Source: Ferrimicrobium acidiphilum DSM 19497 (GTDB taxonomy: Bacteria > Actinomycetota > Acidimicrobiia > Acidimicrobiales > Acidimicrobiaceae). From it: DNA of 64,000 nt. The position numbers were made by a program, and so were the translations under genes. The notes beneath the pieces were generated by a model. It was given only the letters and a program-made list of their open reading frames with translations, was not told the DNA's origin and made no database searches. Location of the stretch: positions 41,066 to 105,065 of the forward strand of contig NZ_JXUW01000008.1 of the NCBI RefSeq assembly GCF_000949255.1. Direction: 5' to 3'. Shown piece by piece: positions 29,144 to 37,096 of the stretch (position 1 is its first letter; each line of letters opens with the position of its first letter).

Positions 29144-30241
29144 TTGGCACTTCGTTATGCGATGGTTCTTGCGGCAGGTAAGGGGACTCGGATGGCTTCA
29201 GAGCGGCCAAAGCCGCTCATGAAGCTCTGTGGGGTCTCGATGTTGAGGCACGTCATGCGAGCAGTGTTAGAGCTCGATGAGCTAGAACGTGTTGTCGTGG
29301 TGGTTGGACACCAGGCAGAGCTAGTGGAGCGAGAGCTGCGAGGGTATGGTTCTCATGCCCCGGAGATCGTCGCTGCCAGGCAACCAGAACAACGAGGGAC
29401 TGGCGATGCGGTTTCGGCTGGTCTCTCTAGATTGCCGGATCTGTTACCTGGGGTCGGCGGCTCCGGGTCGGAGGTGCTAGTGCTTCCATCAGATACTCCA
29501 CTGCTGACCGCAGAGACCTTAAAAGCGCTGGCCAAGGCTCATATGGAGAGTGGAAATGCGGCAACCATTCTTACCATGGAGGCGTCTAACCCAGCGGGTT
29601 ATGGCAGGGTAGTGCGTAATGCAAAGGGGGCCGTGACTGAGATTGTAGAGGACCGCGATCTCGTTGGTGACCAGGCTATGATTCGGGAGGTAAACACCGG
29701 AGTCTATATTTTTGACCTTGCACTTTTGCCGGTAGCGATCAGACGTCTGGCTCCGTCGAACTCACAACGCGAGTACTACCTCACCGATGCCATTGAGCTT
29801 CTGACGCAGTCGGGTTATCAGGTTGGAGTGATGTCGGTTGCTGATGTGCAAGAGACTCAGGGTGTTAACGATCTTCCGCAGTTGGTAGCGGCTGAGGAGC
29901 TTATGCGATCGCGCATCCTCGCCCGCCATATCGGTGCTGGTGTGATGATGGTTCGGCCAGAGACGATCACGATTGATGCTGAGGTTCAGATAGGTCCCGG
30001 GACCACCATCTGGCCGAATACACTCCTGCTGGGTCATACAAGGATCGGTTCACATGCTGAGATCGGCCCTGAATCCAGCCTCATAGACACGGATGTTGGT
30101 GATGGGAGCAGGTTGGTAAGAGTAGATGCAACGGCGGCAACTATTGGCAGGTCGGTCATGGCTGGCCCATATGTCTCAATTCGAGAAGGAGCAACAGTAT
30201 CTGACCGTGCGATCGTAGAGCCCTTCTCTTTGTTAAAGTGA
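29144..30241 (+). CDS. glmU: GlmU-type UDP-GlcNAc pyrophosphorylase lacking the acetyltransferase active site
   Basis: 365 residues (GlmU is usually 450-490) from TTG with GAAGGAGG upstream. The N-terminal uridylyltransferase domain is complete: LAAGKGTRMASERPKPL, a QPEQRGTGDAV segment, LPSDTPLL, EVNTGVYIF and the AVNGxxD-like GVNDLPQL. The C-terminal left-handed beta-helix starts (VQIGPGTTIWPNTLLLGHTRIG). It stops at VEPFSLLK, the position of GNFVEMK in E. coli GlmU. The catalytic His363 region and later Asn/Lys residues are therefore absent. I find no helix sequence after the stop in other frames. It should still make UDP-GlcNAc from GlcNAc-1-P, but acetylation of GlcN-1-P must come from another protein. 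Its place before prs fits glmU. Confidence 0.88.
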   Translation: MALRYAMVLAAGKGTRMASERPKPLMKLCGVSMLRHVMRAVLELDELERVVVVVGHQAELVERELRGYGSHAPEIVAARQPEQRGTGDAVSAGLSRLPDLLPGVGGSGSEVLVLPSDTPLLTAETLKALAKAHMESGNAATILTMEASNPAGYGRVVRNAKGAVTEIVEDRDLVGDQAMIREVNTGVYIFDLALLPVAIRRLAPSNSQREYYLTDAIELLTQSGYQVGVMSVADVQETQGVNDLPQLVAAEELMRSRILARHIGAGVMMVRPETITIDAEVQIGPGTTIWPNTLLLGHTRIGSHAEIGPESSLIDTDVGDGSRLVRVDATAATIGRSVMAGPYVSIREGATVSDRAIVEPFSLLK

Positions 30242-30397
30242 ACGGGTGTCCAATTTGACGATTCAGCCAAGTTGGCGAACACTTCTGCATGTTTTTGGTG
30301 AGGCTAAGGACGCTCAGGGCTGACTCAGGGTGGAGTCGAGCGAGTACTATGGGGTAGCACCATAACGGTTGCTTCAAGAGAGAAGAAGGAGCTTTTC

Positions 30398-31369
30398 ATG
30401 GAGTTGGTCCCGAGGAAGCGGCTCGAGCTCTTTTCGGGTCGAGCTCATCCTGAGCTGGCTCGTGAGGTCGCTGACCACTTGCAGGTCAAGCTTGGCGAGC
30501 TCACCTTGCGAGAGTTTTCGGATGGTGAAATCTACTCGCGCTTCGATCAGTCCGTTCGAGGAAAGGACATTTTCCTGCTTCAGTCGCATGCTGGGCCAGT
30601 CAATGATTCGATCTTTGAGCAGCTGATCATGGTGGATGCCGCAAAGCGGGCCTCGGCAAAACGGATCACGGCGGTCTGTCCCTACTATGGCTATTCTCGC
30701 CAGGATCGCAAGGCCTCGGGCCGAGAGCCGATCACTGCAAAGCTGGTGGCAGATCTGTTTAAGGCGGCTGGCGCTGATCGCATCATCTCGGTTGATCTGC
30801 ATTCGGGGCAGATTCAAGGTTTCTTTGATGGCCCCGTCGATCACCTTACGGCTACTCAGGTTTTGACCGACTATTTGCGGGCCCAAGACGCCAGTGATCT
30901 GGTGATTGTCGCTCCTGATGCAGGACGAGTGAAGGTTGCCGAGCGTTATGCACAGAAGCTTCAGGCTGGACTCGCCGTGGTTCATAAGAGTCGGCCAAAG
31001 GGCATGGCCAATGTGGTGAATGCTCTCAACGTTGTTGGAGACGTAGCCGCTAAACGTTGTGTCATCGTCGACGACATGATTGACACCGCCGGCACTGTGA
31101 CCGCCGCGGCTGACCTGTTGCTCAGCAGAGGTGCCTCCGACGTTTGGGTGATGGCGACCCACCCCATTCTTTCTGGACCAGCTATTAAGCGACTTACCGA
31201 CTCGAGTATCTCCCGAGTGATCGTCACCAATACGCTTCCATTAAGTGGGGATCGCCTCACAGACAAGATTGAGGTTGTGTCGATTGCGAAGGTGATAGCC
31301 GACGCGATTGCAGCCGTCTTTGAGGACGGCTCGGTGTCCGAGCTTTTCCATGGAGATAATCTCTCCTGA
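30398..31369 (+). CDS. prs: Ribose-phosphate pyrophosphokinase
   Basis: 323 residues; the ATG is preceded by GAAGAAGGAG. Family signatures include FSGRAHPELA, REFSDGEIYSRF, FLLQSHAGPVND, PYYGYSRQDRKASGREPITAKL, the PRPP-binding loop CVIVDDMIDTAGT and VDLHSGQIQGFF. It makes PRPP from ribose-5-phosphate and ATP for nucleotides, histidine and tryptophan. The glmU-prs-rplY-pth-mfd order is the actinobacterial norm. Confidence 0.97.
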   Translation: MELVPRKRLELFSGRAHPELAREVADHLQVKLGELTLREFSDGEIYSRFDQSVRGKDIFLLQSHAGPVNDSIFEQLIMVDAAKRASAKRITAVCPYYGYSRQDRKASGREPITAKLVADLFKAAGADRIISVDLHSGQIQGFFDGPVDHLTATQVLTDYLRAQDASDLVIVAPDAGRVKVAERYAQKLQAGLAVVHKSRPKGMANVVNALNVVGDVAAKRCVIVDDMIDTAGTVTAAADLLLSRGASDVWVMATHPILSGPAIKRLTDSSISRVIVTNTLPLSGDRLTDKIEVVSIAKVIADAIAAVFEDGSVSELFHGDNLS

Positions 31370-31381
31370 AAATTAACGAGC

Positions 31382-31399
31382 GAGAGCAGCTATGCTCTC
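31382..31399 (+). terminator. Stem-loop between prs and rplY
   Basis: GAGAGCA (31382-31388) pairs with TGCTCTC (31393-31399) across a four-base loop. A short T-rich stretch (TATGTTGTTT) follows. It looks like a weak or partial terminator that would attenuate reading from prs into rplY. Confidence 0.45.
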
Positions 31400-31447
31400 T
31401 ATGTTGTTTCTCAAAAAATATGTAGTCTCTGAAAAAGTGAGGTTTGT

Positions 31448-31972
31448 GTGGCGAAGGTTATTGCCTATGAAGGTAGAGAGCCAGGGAGTCCCGAGAGTCG
31501 GCGTCTTCGTGCATTAGGGAAGGTGCCAGCTGTTGTCTATGGCGGCACCTCGAAGGCTCGACACCTATTCGTCGACGCCCACGATTTTGAAACCGCACTT
31601 GGTCATAGGGTGAATGTCGGTGCTCTGATGGAGCTTGAGGTGGCCGGTAAGGTGACCACCGTGCAGCTCCAAGAGCTCCAACGGCATCCAGTGCGTCGCA
31701 GTCTAAGTCACCTCGACTTTTTGGCGATCAACGTCCGTGAGGAGATGGAGGCCACCATCGAACTGCGATCGGTGAGTGAGGAACTCGAGATGGAGGAGCC
31801 GAGCCTGCGAGTCCGAGGACATGTCAAGGATATTCCGGACTTCTTAGAGATCTCGCTCGAGATGCTCGGCGAGGCTGAGGTCTTCACCGCTGGCCAGATT
31901 CCACTCGCAAAAGGGTTGGTGTTGATAGGCGACCCCGAGATCGTCGTTGCCCGCCTGGCTGACAAGCTTTAG
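31448..31972 (+). CDS. rplY: 50S ribosomal protein L25, long (Ctc) form
   Basis: 174 residues from GTG, with GTGAGG five bases upstream. The N-terminal 5S rRNA-binding domain has GKVPAVVYGG and LQELQRHPVRRSLSHLDF; the C-terminal TL5/Ctc domain runs from about 95 (VRGHVKDIPDFLEISLEMLG). It binds 5S rRNA in the large subunit, and the Ctc form is linked to stress. It sits one base before the pth start. Confidence 0.95.
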   Translation: MAKVIAYEGREPGSPESRRLRALGKVPAVVYGGTSKARHLFVDAHDFETALGHRVNVGALMELEVAGKVTTVQLQELQRHPVRRSLSHLDFLAINVREEMEATIELRSVSEELEMEEPSLRVRGHVKDIPDFLEISLEMLGEAEVFTAGQIPLAKGLVLIGDPEIVVARLADKL

Positions 31973-32569
31973 TTGCCCACACCGTGGGAGGTGACTAACT
32001 CGGTACTGGTGGTAGGTCTTGGAAATCCAGGCTCTCGCTATCGTGGCACTCGACACAACATGGGATTTGAGGTTGCTGACGCCCTAGCCAGTGATCTCGG
32101 GATAGTTTTTTCGCGTAAATATCACGGGTTGCTCGGAAGCGGACGACTTGGGACCTGCATGATAGATGTGCTGCTACCACAGACATTTATGAATGAGTCT
32201 GGTCTCGCGGTAGCTGAGTTTGTCCGATACCACCCAATTGACTATCCGGCGGGTCTAATCGTGATCCATGACGAGCTTGACCTCGAACCAGGAGTGGTGC
32301 GTGTCAAGTCAGGTGGTGGCCTAGCCGGACACAATGGCCTTAAGTCGATCGCCCACCTGCTTGGAACCCAGAATTTTCTACGGATCAGGGTCGGAATCGG
32401 GCGGCCCTCTGGGCGATCGTCTGTAGTTGATTTTGTGCTGTCTAGACCGGGGTCTGAGGACCGAATCGAACTTGATCTTGCAGTTCGGCGTGGTGTCGAT
32501 GCGATCCGTGACATCATCGAGGTCGGACCCGATCGAGCGATGACTGAGTATAACCAACGGATACGGTGA
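31973..32569 (+). CDS. pth: Peptidyl-tRNA hydrolase
   Basis: 198 residues. Catalytic and substrate residues are visible: VVGLGNPGSRYRGTRHNMGF (His), LLPQTFMNESG (Asn), IVIHDELDLEPGVVRVKSGGGLAGHNGLKS (Asp and Asn). It frees tRNA from stalled peptidyl-tRNA. The TTG at 31973 directly follows the rplY stop; nearby GTGs (for example 31991) are alternatives. The gene overlaps mfd by four bases. Confidence 0.96.
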   Translation: MPTPWEVTNSVLVVGLGNPGSRYRGTRHNMGFEVADALASDLGIVFSRKYHGLLGSGRLGTCMIDVLLPQTFMNESGLAVAEFVRYHPIDYPAGLIVIHDELDLEPGVVRVKSGGGLAGHNGLKSIAHLLGTQNFLRIRVGIGRPSGRSSVVDFVLSRPGSEDRIELDLAVRRGVDAIRDIIEVGPDRAMTEYNQRIR

Positions 32570-35500
32570 TGTCGTTCAAGGTGTTAACAAGGCTTGTTGC
32601 TGGGGTGAGCCAGACTCTGGAGCTTAGGACTCTGGGTGTCGCTCCAGCTGTGTCGGCTGCCCTGGTGGCCCAGAGTACGGCAGGGCGACGCATCCTCGTG
32701 ATTGTGGCCAGTGAGGTCGAGGCTGAGACGATCGCCTACGACATCGCCAGCTTGCAAGACGGGTGCAACAGTTATTGGTTGCCAGCCTGGGATACGGTCC
32801 CGTTCGAGCGAGTAGCACCATCTATGCGCACCGTTGGGCTGCGTCTTCGTGCGCTGTCCGCGCTGCAAGAGAAGTCGGAGAGCGGTGTGGTGGTGACCGC
32901 ATCGGTGAGATCAGCACTCCAACGCCTAGCTCCAAGTGCTCTTGACCTCGAGCGCTTCAGTCTTCATGTCGGCTCCTCGCTCCCTCAGGTCGAGTTGGTC
33001 GAGTTCTTGTTACGCAATGGATACCTGCGCGAAGCTCAGGTATCGAGTCCTGGCGAGTTTGCCGTGCGTGGCTCGATCGTCGACCTCTTTCCTCCTGACG
33101 CCGACAGCCCGATCCGAGCTGACTTCTTTGGCGACGAACTTGATCGCCTCGGCATCTTTGATCCTGGGTCGCAGGTAACCATTGATGCGATAGGTGAGTA
33201 CGAGATTTTGCCGGCTAGAGAGGTGCTTGTTGACGGCCGTTTACGGGCAGGGCTCGAGGAGTTGGCCGAGCGAGCTCCAGTGCTTGGCGACCGGATTCGG
33301 GAGCTGCTCGATGGCACGAGCGCAGATCCAGCCGAGAGCCTTCTCCCTCTAGTACTCAATCATCAGGCTACCATCCCTTCTGACCTGCTAGATGAGGATG
33401 ATGTGGTTATCTTGGCTGGTGGTGCCTTGCTTGAGGCGGAGTCGATACGCCTTGTCGCGGACGAGTTATCTATGACCCAGGCGCTAGCTCCTACTTGGGG
33501 GATCGAGGCTACCGAGTCAACAGCAGGCCTGCTCGCCTCCTTTGACCATATCTCAGAGAGTCCGGCGCAATCTGTCCTCCTCACCGATGATGGTGCGGAT
33601 CCTCACCCACTGCGAATCGACCATAGAGACATGACCGGGTTCGTTGAGCGCGTTGGGTCCTTTATTCGCCGCGGATTCCGAGTGATCGTCACCGCAGAGT
33701 CTCAGGCTAGGGTGCGCGCGTTAACCGCAACGTTTGCGAGCTTTGAACGCTACCCGATTGCAATTGGAGCAGATGCTGATCCTCCAGAGACCGCCGGACT
33801 CTACTTGCTCGAGGGCGTGCGGCTCTATCACTCGTTCATCGTAGAGACCGCCAAGCTCGTCGTTGTCGCCGATACAGAGCTGGTACGACCGATAGCCAAC
33901 CCGAGGACGCCACGTCGAAGCCCAAGGACGCTTAGCTCTACCCTCGATGACTTGGCTCCAGGGACTCTGGTCGTCCATGAGACCTACGGTATCGCTCGTT
34001 ACCAGGGTATCGTATCGCGTTCCTTGGCCGAGGTTGAGCGCGACTATCTGCTACTGGAGTTCGGCGGTAAGGATAAGATCTATCTTCCTTCCGATCAGAC
34101 CGACCGCATCACGCTCTACGTCGGTGGAGAGGATCCGGCGCTTTCACGTTTGGGATCCAGAGAGTGGAGTCAACAGGTACGTAAGGCGCGCAGGGCGGCC
34201 AACGAGGTTGCGCAGGAGCTCGTAGTGCTGTATCAGAAGCGACTGGTCACCGTCGGTCATGCCAAGGAGGCTGATACACCATGGCAGGATGAGATGGAGT
34301 CAGCGTTCCCGTATGAACTCACTCCGGACCAGGTGATCGCTATCGAGGAGATGAAGCGCGATCTTGAACAACCGATCCCTATGGATCGAATGATCTGCGG
34401 TGATGTCGGATTCGGGAAGACAGAGATCGCTATTAGAGCCGCATTCAAGACAATTCAGAGCGGGAACCAAGTGGCGATCCTCGTCCCTACCACGATTTTG
34501 GCACAGCAACACTATGACACCTTTAGGGAGCGCTTTGAACCCTATGGAGTCAAGGTTGGATTGCTGTCACGCTTTGTGAGCGGACGTGAGGTCAAACGGC
34601 TTAAGGAAGAGTTGCGCCTAGGTACGCTCGATTGTCTGGTAGCTACCCATGCCTTGGTCTCCAAAGAGATCGACTTCAAACGTCTAGGGCTCCTCGTAAT
34701 CGACGAGGAGCAGCGATTCGGGGTTCAACACAAGGAGTTTTGGAAGACACGCCATCCGGACCTCGATGTGCTGACGCTGTCGGCTACTCCGATTCCGCGC
34801 ACGCTTGAGCTTTCGCTGGTTGGGGTGCGTGACATGTCGCTACTTAGGACGCCACCGCTCGATCGGCAGCCGATCTTAACACATGTTGGTCCAGATGACG
34901 ATGCTGCAATCTCCGAGGCGATCCGGCGCGAACTTATCCGTGGTGGGCAGGTGTTCTATGTACATAACCGTGTGCGCGATATCCAGTCGGTAGCGCGAAA
35001 GGTCGCCGACCTAGTCCCTACAGCACGTATTCTGATCGCTCACGGTCAGCTTCCCGAGCATGAACTCGAACGGGTGGTTGATGATTTCTGGCACCGGAGG
35101 GCAGACGTCTTGGTCTGCACCACCATCATCGAGAGCGGTATTGACCTTCCATCGGTGAACACGCTCATAGTCGATCACGCCGAAGATCTTGGACTTGGTC
35201 AGCTTCACCAGCTACGTGGGCGAGTAGGGCGTTCGGGGCAGCGAGCATACGCTTACCTGTTCTATCCTCGCACCAAGCCTCTTTCGGTGATTGCGCTTGA
35301 ACGACTTCGCACTATTGTTGAGAACACAGACCTCGGTTCAGGTTACCGTATCGCCATGCGCGATCTCGAGTTGCGCGGTGCCGGTACCTTTCTGGGGCAA
35401 CGACAGTCCGGCCACATGAGTGCGGTTGGCTACGAACTCTACGTCCGCCTGGTTGCCGAGGCGGTCGCCCAGATGAAGGGGGACGAGCGTATCGAGGTCG

Positions 35501-35949
35501 CGGAGATCAACATCGACCTTCCCATCTCTTACTCGATTCCTGTCTCCTATGTTGAGGAAGAGACGGTGCGAATGGACCTGTATCGCCGGCTTGCGCTTGC
35601 TTGTACCGATGCAGAGGTCACAGAACTCGCCGAGGAGTTGATCGATCGTTTTGGGCCACATCCGGATGTGGTTGCCAATCTAATTGCGATGACGCGTTTG
35701 AAGTTAACGCTGATCGAACGCGGAGTGCATGAGGTTGGGTCGCGCCGTTCCGCACGTACTGGAGGCATGGAGGTCTTCCTGAGACCACTTGAGCTGCGTC
35801 CCTCCGAGGAGGTACGGTTGCGACGACTACCATCGCGACCGAGTTACCGTGCGATCGACCACGAGGTAGTAGTTCCCTTTCGACCTCGGGACGACCTTCT
35901 TGCTCTGGTTGGTGAAATCGTCATGGGATCGCCGAATTCACGCTCCTAG
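32566..35949 (+). CDS. mfd: Transcription-repair coupling factor
   Basis: 1127 residues. Order of parts: UvrB-homology module, the RNA polymerase-interacting domain around residues 450-540 (DDLAPGTLVVHETYGIARYQGI), then a RecG-like motor with Walker A GDVGFGKTEIAIRAAF, the DEEQRFGV box and SATPIPRTLELS. The C-terminal TRCF autoinhibitory domain follows. It removes RNA polymerase stalled at DNA lesions and recruits UvrA. The start is GTG 32566 or ATG 32569, coupled to pth. Confidence 0.97.
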   Translation: MMSFKVLTRLVAGVSQTLELRTLGVAPAVSAALVAQSTAGRRILVIVASEVEAETIAYDIASLQDGCNSYWLPAWDTVPFERVAPSMRTVGLRLRALSALQEKSESGVVVTASVRSALQRLAPSALDLERFSLHVGSSLPQVELVEFLLRNGYLREAQVSSPGEFAVRGSIVDLFPPDADSPIRADFFGDELDRLGIFDPGSQVTIDAIGEYEILPAREVLVDGRLRAGLEELAERAPVLGDRIRELLDGTSADPAESLLPLVLNHQATIPSDLLDEDDVVILAGGALLEAESIRLVADELSMTQALAPTWGIEATESTAGLLASFDHISESPAQSVLLTDDGADPHPLRIDHRDMTGFVERVGSFIRRGFRVIVTAESQARVRALTATFASFERYPIAIGADADPPETAGLYLLEGVRLYHSFIVETAKLVVVADTELVRPIANPRTPRRSPRTLSSTLDDLAPGTLVVHETYGIARYQGIVSRSLAEVERDYLLLEFGGKDKIYLPSDQTDRITLYVGGEDPALSRLGSREWSQQVRKARRAANEVAQELVVLYQKRLVTVGHAKEADTPWQDEMESAFPYELTPDQVIAIEEMKRDLEQPIPMDRMICGDVGFGKTEIAIRAAFKTIQSGNQVAILVPTTILAQQHYDTFRERFEPYGVKVGLLSRFVSGREVKRLKEELRLGTLDCLVATHALVSKEIDFKRLGLLVIDEEQRFGVQHKEFWKTRHPDLDVLTLSATPIPRTLELSLVGVRDMSLLRTPPLDRQPILTHVGPDDDAAISEAIRRELIRGGQVFYVHNRVRDIQSVARKVADLVPTARILIAHGQLPEHELERVVDDFWHRRADVLVCTTIIESGIDLPSVNTLIVDHAEDLGLGQLHQLRGRVGRSGQRAYAYLFYPRTKPLSVIALERLRTIVENTDLGSGYRIAMRDLELRGAGTFLGQRQSGHMSAVGYELYVRLVAEAVAQMKGDERIEVAEINIDLPISYSIPVSYVEEETVRMDLYRRLALACTDAEVTELAEELIDRFGPHPDVVANLIAMTRLKLTLIERGVHEVGSRRSARTGGMEVFLRPLELRPSEEVRLRRLPSRPSYRAIDHEVVVPFRPRDDLLALVGEIVMGSPNSRS

Positions 35950-35993
35950 GTTTCGCATAGTAGGCTAGGAAAGCTGTGGAACCAAGGAGGAGT

Positions 35994-37013
35994 ATGTCTC
36001 GAAGGTTGTTGAAGTTCCTTCCGCTTGGGTTAGGTGCTTTGCTTGCGAGCTGTTCGACGATAGGTTATGCTGCCAAAGTAGGGCCGCAGACGATATCCAA
36101 TAGTCAGCTACATACCGAGCTGCGTGAGGTCTCCTCAAACGCCGCTTTCGATGCTTTGCTAGCTAAGAACAAGTCGCCGGTCTTTGGGCCAAATAAGAAG
36201 AGTTACAGCACATTATTTGTCGATAATATTTTGAATCGACGGATTACCATCTACCGCATCTTACAGGTGGAGCACAGACTGAATATCACGCCAACGCCAC
36301 TTGAGTCTCAACTTGCAAAGGCGTTAACCGTCCAGTCGGTCGGCTCCCAGGCCACGTTCAACGCGTTTTCGAAGGCATATCAGAATCAGCTAGTGAGCGA
36401 TACTCGGGCGATTGTAGCCATGGAGGCCCATCTCGCGAAGGTCAATCTCACTACTTCGGGTGTGCAGTCATATTACAGCAGCCACCACGCGAGTTTCATT
36501 GACGTCTGTTCGTCACAGATACTTGAGACGTCTGCACTCGAGGCTGACGCCGTGCTCGCTAAGATCAAGGCGGGGCTTTCATTTGCCGCAGCCGCCAGTA
36601 AGTACTCGGTGGACAAAGCTTCGCAGGCCACAGGTGGAGCAGTGGGATGTGGGACGATCTCGCAATATCAACAGGTTCTAGGGCCGAACTATACGCACGC
36701 AGTTGAGACGTTACCAGTGAAGACGCCTTCGCAGCCGGTGCAGATCTCCCAAGGCTGGTCGATCGTTGAGGTAACCTCTCGGACGCTGATCCCGTTCCAC
36801 AATGCCGAACTCAGTGCAGCCAACGATGAGTTGTCCCATGGATCAGCTCTTCTCAACTCCTTCCTAGCTCGCCAGTCCAGGGCGGAATCCCTCAAGGTTA
36901 ACCCTCTGTATGGGCGTGTGCGAGATGTCGGAGGCGTTATCCAGGTGGCACCGAGCAAAGGGCCGGGTCAAAAGGTCCTGAGTCAGTACTTCACACCCGG
37001 ACTTGCCAATTAG
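35994..37013 (+). CDS. PpiC/SurA-like peptidyl-prolyl isomerase lipoprotein
   Basis: 339 residues from the ATG at 35994, chosen for AAGGAGGAG directly upstream; a GTG at 35976 is less likely. A lipoprotein signal with LLASC puts the lipidated Cys near residue 18. A SurA-like N-terminal helical chaperone part (about 25-165) is followed by a parvulin domain (about 165-265). The domain shows SSQILETSALEADAVLAKIKAGLSF and TGGAVGCG, though some parvulin core residues are weak. It likely helps folding of exported proteins outside the membrane. The place after mfd is shared with other actinobacteria, where lipoproteins occur near mazG/eno. Confidence 0.85.
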   Translation: MSRRLLKFLPLGLGALLASCSTIGYAAKVGPQTISNSQLHTELREVSSNAAFDALLAKNKSPVFGPNKKSYSTLFVDNILNRRITIYRILQVEHRLNITPTPLESQLAKALTVQSVGSQATFNAFSKAYQNQLVSDTRAIVAMEAHLAKVNLTTSGVQSYYSSHHASFIDVCSSQILETSALEADAVLAKIKAGLSFAAAASKYSVDKASQATGGAVGCGTISQYQQVLGPNYTHAVETLPVKTPSQPVQISQGWSIVEVTSRTLIPFHNAELSAANDELSHGSALLNSFLARQSRAESLKVNPLYGRVRDVGGVIQVAPSKGPGQKVLSQYFTPGLAN

Positions 37014-37077
37014 CTGCGCTAGCAACCACTATACCTCAACAAAGCTGGCCTGAAGCATCATTGGTTACGAGTGCGTA

Positions 37078-37096
37078 GCCGCCGTCTATTGGCGGC
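37078..37096. terminator. Stem-loop between convergent PpiC and CoxL-like genes
   Basis: GCCGCC (37078-37083) pairs with GGCGGC (37091-37096) over a seven-base loop that includes the stop codon of the minus-strand gene. There is no long T-run on either side. It may act as a bidirectional terminator. Confidence 0.4.
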
